Positions 61,452 through 64,000 of a DNA stretch of 64,000 nt are shown here, one piece after another; positions within the stretch are counted from its first letter, which is position 1, and each line of letters opens with the position of its first letter. The notes beneath the pieces are model-generated. The model was not told the DNA's origin. It made no database searches and saw nothing but the letters and a program-made list of their open reading frames with translations. The DNA is from Archaeoglobus sp. JdFR-24 (GTDB lineage: Archaea; Halobacteriota; Archaeoglobi; Archaeoglobales; Archaeoglobaceae). The position numbers and the translations under genes were made by a program. Where the stretch lies: assembly GCA_002011215.1 (NCBI GenBank), contig MTML01000011.1:56702-120701 (forward strand). Reading direction: 5' to 3'.

Positions 61452-62612
61452 TCAAAAGCTAAATCTCTCAAGCCTCTCAACAGCCTCACCTATCACCTGA
61501 ACATCCCTTGTGAGAGCAAATCTGATAAAGCCCTCTCCGCTATCGCCAAAGCCAACTCCTGGAGTGGCAAGAATCCCCGCCTCGTTAAGAAGTCTCTTGA
61601 CGAACTCCATACTTGAGTAGTTCTCAGGCACCTTGCACCACACGTAGAATGTGGCCTTCGGGATGAAAACTTTCAGCCCGGCATTCTGTAAGCCTTTGAC
61701 AAGCAAGTCTCTTCTCTCCCTGTAAATTCTGTTGTTTTCCACTATAACATCATCACTTCCCCTTAAAGCAGCAATAGATGCTTCCTGGATTGCCTGAAAC
61801 ACGCCACTATCAACGTTCGTTTTAACCTTTAAAAGTCCTTGGAGAATCTCGGCATTTCCGAGTGCAAATCCAATTCTCCATCCAGTCATGTTGTATGTTT
61901 TTGAAAGTGAATTGAACTCTATTGTCACATCGAAGGATGAATCTATCTCCAAAAAGCTCAGGGGTCGTTCTTCAAAGAAAAGCTCGCTATAGGCAGCATC
62001 GTGTGCAAGAATTATTTTGTTATCATAACAGAAGTCTACGGCCTCTTTAATAAACTCCTTGTTGCAGATAGCTCCTGTAGGATTGTTGGGATAGTTCAGA
62101 AACATTATTTTTGATTTTCTGGCTATTTCATCCGGTATGCTGCCAATGTCTGGGAGAAAACCATTTTCCTCCTTAAGTGGAGTGAAATATGGTTTCCCAC
62201 CAGCCAGGATTGTTGCACCGGAATATACCGGATACCCGGGATCAGGTACAATAACATAATCGTTTTGATTCAGAAATGCGAACGGTAAATGTGCTATCCC
62301 CTCTTTGGAGCCTATGAGAGCCACCACTTCATTTTCGGGATCAACTCTAACACCCTTACGCCTCATGTAAAATTCTGAAACCGCGGATCTGAACTCATAC
62401 ATCCCATCATAACTGGGATACTTCTGATTCTCGACCTTTTTTGCCGCTTCATTTAAAGCATGGACAACATGTTCTGGAGTTGGAAGATCGGGATCTCCAA
62501 CTCCAAAATCGATAACCTTAACTCCCTCCTTGATTTTTTCAGCTTTCATTCTGTCGATCTCTGCGAAGAGATATGGTGGCAGTGCTTTCAACCTATCAGA
62601 TAGCTCAAACAT
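61452..62612 (-). CDS. dapL: LL-diaminopimelate aminotransferase
   Basis: This 386-residue class I/II aminotransferase makes LL-diaminopimelate from tetrahydrodipicolinate in one step. YPSYDGMYEFRSAV, PDPGYPVYSG and FLNYPNNPTGA are family segments. The PLP lysine is in FNSLSKTYNMTGWRIG (K near residue 240). GEGFIRFALT near the C-terminus binds the substrate carboxylate. ATG 62612 is chosen since GGTGATTT lies just before it; the upstream frame extension has no homologous residues. A tttttatactt box on the minus strand about 38 nt upstream is the promoter. The stop overlaps the possible TTG start of lysA. Confidence 0.93.
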   Translation of the reverse strand: MFELSDRLKALPPYLFAEIDRMKAEKIKEGVKVIDFGVGDPDLPTPEHVVHALNEAAKKVENQKYPSYDGMYEFRSAVSEFYMRRKGVRVDPENEVVALIGSKEGIAHLPFAFLNQNDYVIVPDPGYPVYSGATILAGGKPYFTPLKEENGFLPDIGSIPDEIARKSKIMFLNYPNNPTGAICNKEFIKEAVDFCYDNKIILAHDAAYSELFFEERPLSFLEIDSSFDVTIEFNSLSKTYNMTGWRIGFALGNAEILQGLLKVKTNVDSGVFQAIQEASIAALRGSDDVIVENNRIYRERRDLLVKGLQNAGLKVFIPKATFYVWCKVPENYSSMEFVKRLLNEAGILATPGVGFGDSGEGFIRFALTRDVQVIGEAVERLERFSF

Positions 62613-62757
62613 CAAATCACCTGTTAAGTGGATTGCAGAAAAGTATAAAAAATTTTGTAATGGATGATGAATATTCACCTGAACCAATTTAAAAATCAAT
62701 AGCATTCAACCAATCTGATTGAGAAATGAAAATTAAACAAAATTTGGGCTATGTGAT

Positions 62758-63885
62758 TTATATACGATCCTCAAAAGGCATAAATTCTCTCCTTTCAGCC
62801 CCTACATAGTTTGCTCTCGGCCTTATAAGACGGTTGTTCTCATACTGCTCAATCACATGCGAACACCAGCCAGAAATCCTCCCAAGGGCAAATATATTCA
62901 CATAGAGGTCATCGGGAATTCCGAGTGTAGCATAAACACTTGCCGAATAGAAATCGACGTTCGGCAGCAATCCTTTGTATTTGTAAACGACCTCCTCAAC
63001 AGCCTCACTTATTGTATACCATTTTGGATCTTTCTCATCCGCAAGTTTTTTGGCAAGGCTTTTGAGCTCAATCGTCCTCGGATCCATTACATTTCTGTAA
63101 ACTCTGTGACCAAATCCCATTATTCTCTCTCCCTTCTCGAGTCTCTCCTTTACGTAGTTCTCTGCTCTCCATGGAACTGCAATCTCTCTGAGCATCTCGA
63201 TCACCTTCTGGCTTGCCCCTCCGTGAAGTGGACCCATCAGAGTTCCGGTTGCGGCAACTATGCAGGCATAGAGGTCTGCGAAAGTTGATGCAGCAATTCT
63301 TGCAGCAAAAGTTGAGGCGTTGAGCTCATGCTCTGCATGCAGAATAAAATCAAGATCGAGGCTTTTTGCCATTGTCTTTGTTGGCTCCTCTCCATGAAGC
63401 ATGTATAGGAAGTTTGCGGCATGATCCAGGTCATCTCTGGGATGTACAAGATTTTGTCCTGTTCTTATGCGGTGGAAATATGCAACGATTGTCGGAAACT
63501 TTGCTATCAGGCTGATAGATTTCTCAATTGATTTTTCATGGCTTTTGAAGTGGATGTATTTATCCATTGAACCCAGATAGGATGTGGCAGTCCTTAAAAC
63601 TACCATTGGATGTGTGAATGGAGGGAGGTGTGTCAGGAGACCTATAATCTGTGGAGGAAGATCTCGCCTGATTTTCAGTTCTTCTTTGAATGTATCGAGT
63701 TCATTTTTTGTGGGAAGTTCACCGAAAAGCAAAAGGTATGCAACCTCTTCGTATGTTGAGTGCTTTGCAAGGTCATGAATATCGTATCCCCTGTATTCGA
63801 GAACCCCACGTCCGTTCTCGACGACAATTCTGCAGATTGATGAATCACATGCTACAATATCCTCAAGCCCCATCGACGATTTCAA
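62758..63885 (-). CDS. gltA: Citrate synthase
   Basis: This 375-residue short (archaeal/Gram-positive type) citrate synthase condenses acetyl-CoA with oxaloacetate. Catalytic histidines are in LHAEHELNAST (near residue 185) and GPLHGGAS (near 220). GFGHRVYRNVMDPR (near 255) binds CoA, and the conserved aspartate is in VDFYSASVY near 312. The start is TTG 63885, fixed by AGGAGGTG 5 nt upstream, which overlaps the stop of the preceding minus-strand gene; an internal ATG at 63873 is further away. The gene is therefore co-transcribed with that upstream gene. Confidence 0.95.
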   Translation of the reverse strand: MKSSMGLEDIVACDSSICRIVVENGRGVLEYRGYDIHDLAKHSTYEEVAYLLLFGELPTKNELDTFKEELKIRRDLPPQIIGLLTHLPPFTHPMVVLRTATSYLGSMDKYIHFKSHEKSIEKSISLIAKFPTIVAYFHRIRTGQNLVHPRDDLDHAANFLYMLHGEEPTKTMAKSLDLDFILHAEHELNASTFAARIAASTFADLYACIVAATGTLMGPLHGGASQKVIEMLREIAVPWRAENYVKERLEKGERIMGFGHRVYRNVMDPRTIELKSLAKKLADEKDPKWYTISEAVEEVVYKYKGLLPNVDFYSASVYATLGIPDDLYVNIFALGRISGWCSHVIEQYENNRLIRPRANYVGAERREFMPFEDRI

Positions 63886-63898
63886 TCAAGCACCTCCT

Positions 63899-64000
63899 TT
63901 AAATGTATTTTATTGAAGGATATTTCTCAAGAATCATCCCGGTTATTCCCACAGGAGATTCCTGAAGGGCAATCTCAATCGCATTATCGAGTTTCCATTC
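63899..64000 (-). CDS. C-terminal end of an unidentified gene
   Basis: The last 33 codons of a minus-strand gene lie at the window edge, with stop TAA at 63899-63901. The peptide ends GITGMILEKYPSIKYI and is preceded by AIEIALQESPV. Only this tail is visible and I cannot assign a family. Its stop codon merges with the ribosome-binding site of the citrate synthase gene, so the two form an operon. Confidence 0.6.
   Translation of the reverse strand, partial: EWKLDNAIEIALQESPVGITGMILEKYPSIKYI

Noticed and set aside
62660..62690. C/D box guide RNA (ATGATGA then CTGA) upstream of dapL
   Set aside because: Only 8 nt lie between the boxes, and no second pair follows; the sequence sits in the dapL promoter region.

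Overview
The window is a 64-kb piece of a euryarchaeal chromosome. Archaeal-only or archaeal-type genes are spread along it: aIF2-gamma, RNA polymerase subunit L, exosome Csl4, stalk proteins P0 and P1, LonB, a CetZ-type tubulin, Dph2 and DphB, a tRNA-Ile with an archaeal intron, and many promoters with a TATA box about 25-28 nt before the start codon (leaderless mRNAs). The mixture of a Tat-exported formate dehydrogenase, a single-chain ADP-forming acyl-CoA synthetase, two phenylacetate-CoA-ligase-like enzymes, UPF0212/UPF0179/UPF0147/DUF99 proteins and DapL-type lysine synthesis fits the Archaeoglobales (Archaeoglobus/Ferroglobus/Geoglobus). That placement is inferred from gene content and was not tested by search.

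Layout. 1-4383 (minus): formate dehydrogenase operon (catalytic subunit, four-cluster ferredoxin subunit, a small two-helix membrane protein, cytochrome b cut by the window edge). 4676-10074 (plus): dphB, a radical SAM/SPASM enzyme, a HerA-like ATPase, UPF0212 and a Cas4-like protein with a degenerate active site. 10223-16322 (minus): a coiled-coil surface protein behind a CetZ tubulin, then dph2 and ppsA. 16845-25593: serA, a dolichol-kinase-like protein, two small conserved proteins, glyS, DUF2284, a membrane protein, a phosphoesterase and UPF0179. 25906-35863: aIF2-gamma with a PIN protein, tRNA-Ile(GAT) with a 23-nt intron, an MFS transporter, a PflX-like radical SAM protein, tldD/tldE and lonB. 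36011-39361: class II ribonucleotide reductase carrying a 366-residue LAGLIDADG intein. 39712-48651: iron-sulfur flavoprotein, second radical SAM protein, thioesterase, Lrp regulator, acyl-CoA synthetase, argC and two MFS transporters. 48798-57078: lipoprotein, two PaaK-like ligases around an HhH-like protein, DUF99, the METTL5-like/csl4/rpoL cluster and a pair of KaiC-like ATPases. 57186-64000: the L1-P0-P1 operon, a broken tusA ahead of iscU, lysA, dapL and citrate synthase.

Most genes are housekeeping and no defence island or CRISPR array is present. The unusual material lies in the gaps, which hold many recent-looking short tandem duplications (10-29 bp units, often perfect, often spanning a stop codon or a decayed reading frame), a perfect 51-bp inverted dispersed repeat, and remnants of small genes (tusA, a VapC-like PIN protein and several unidentified short frames). 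Other points worth attention are a KaiC-like pair in which one member has lost its Walker A motif, a hairpin covering the ribosome-binding site of ribosomal protein L1, and the CetZ/surface-protein pair.
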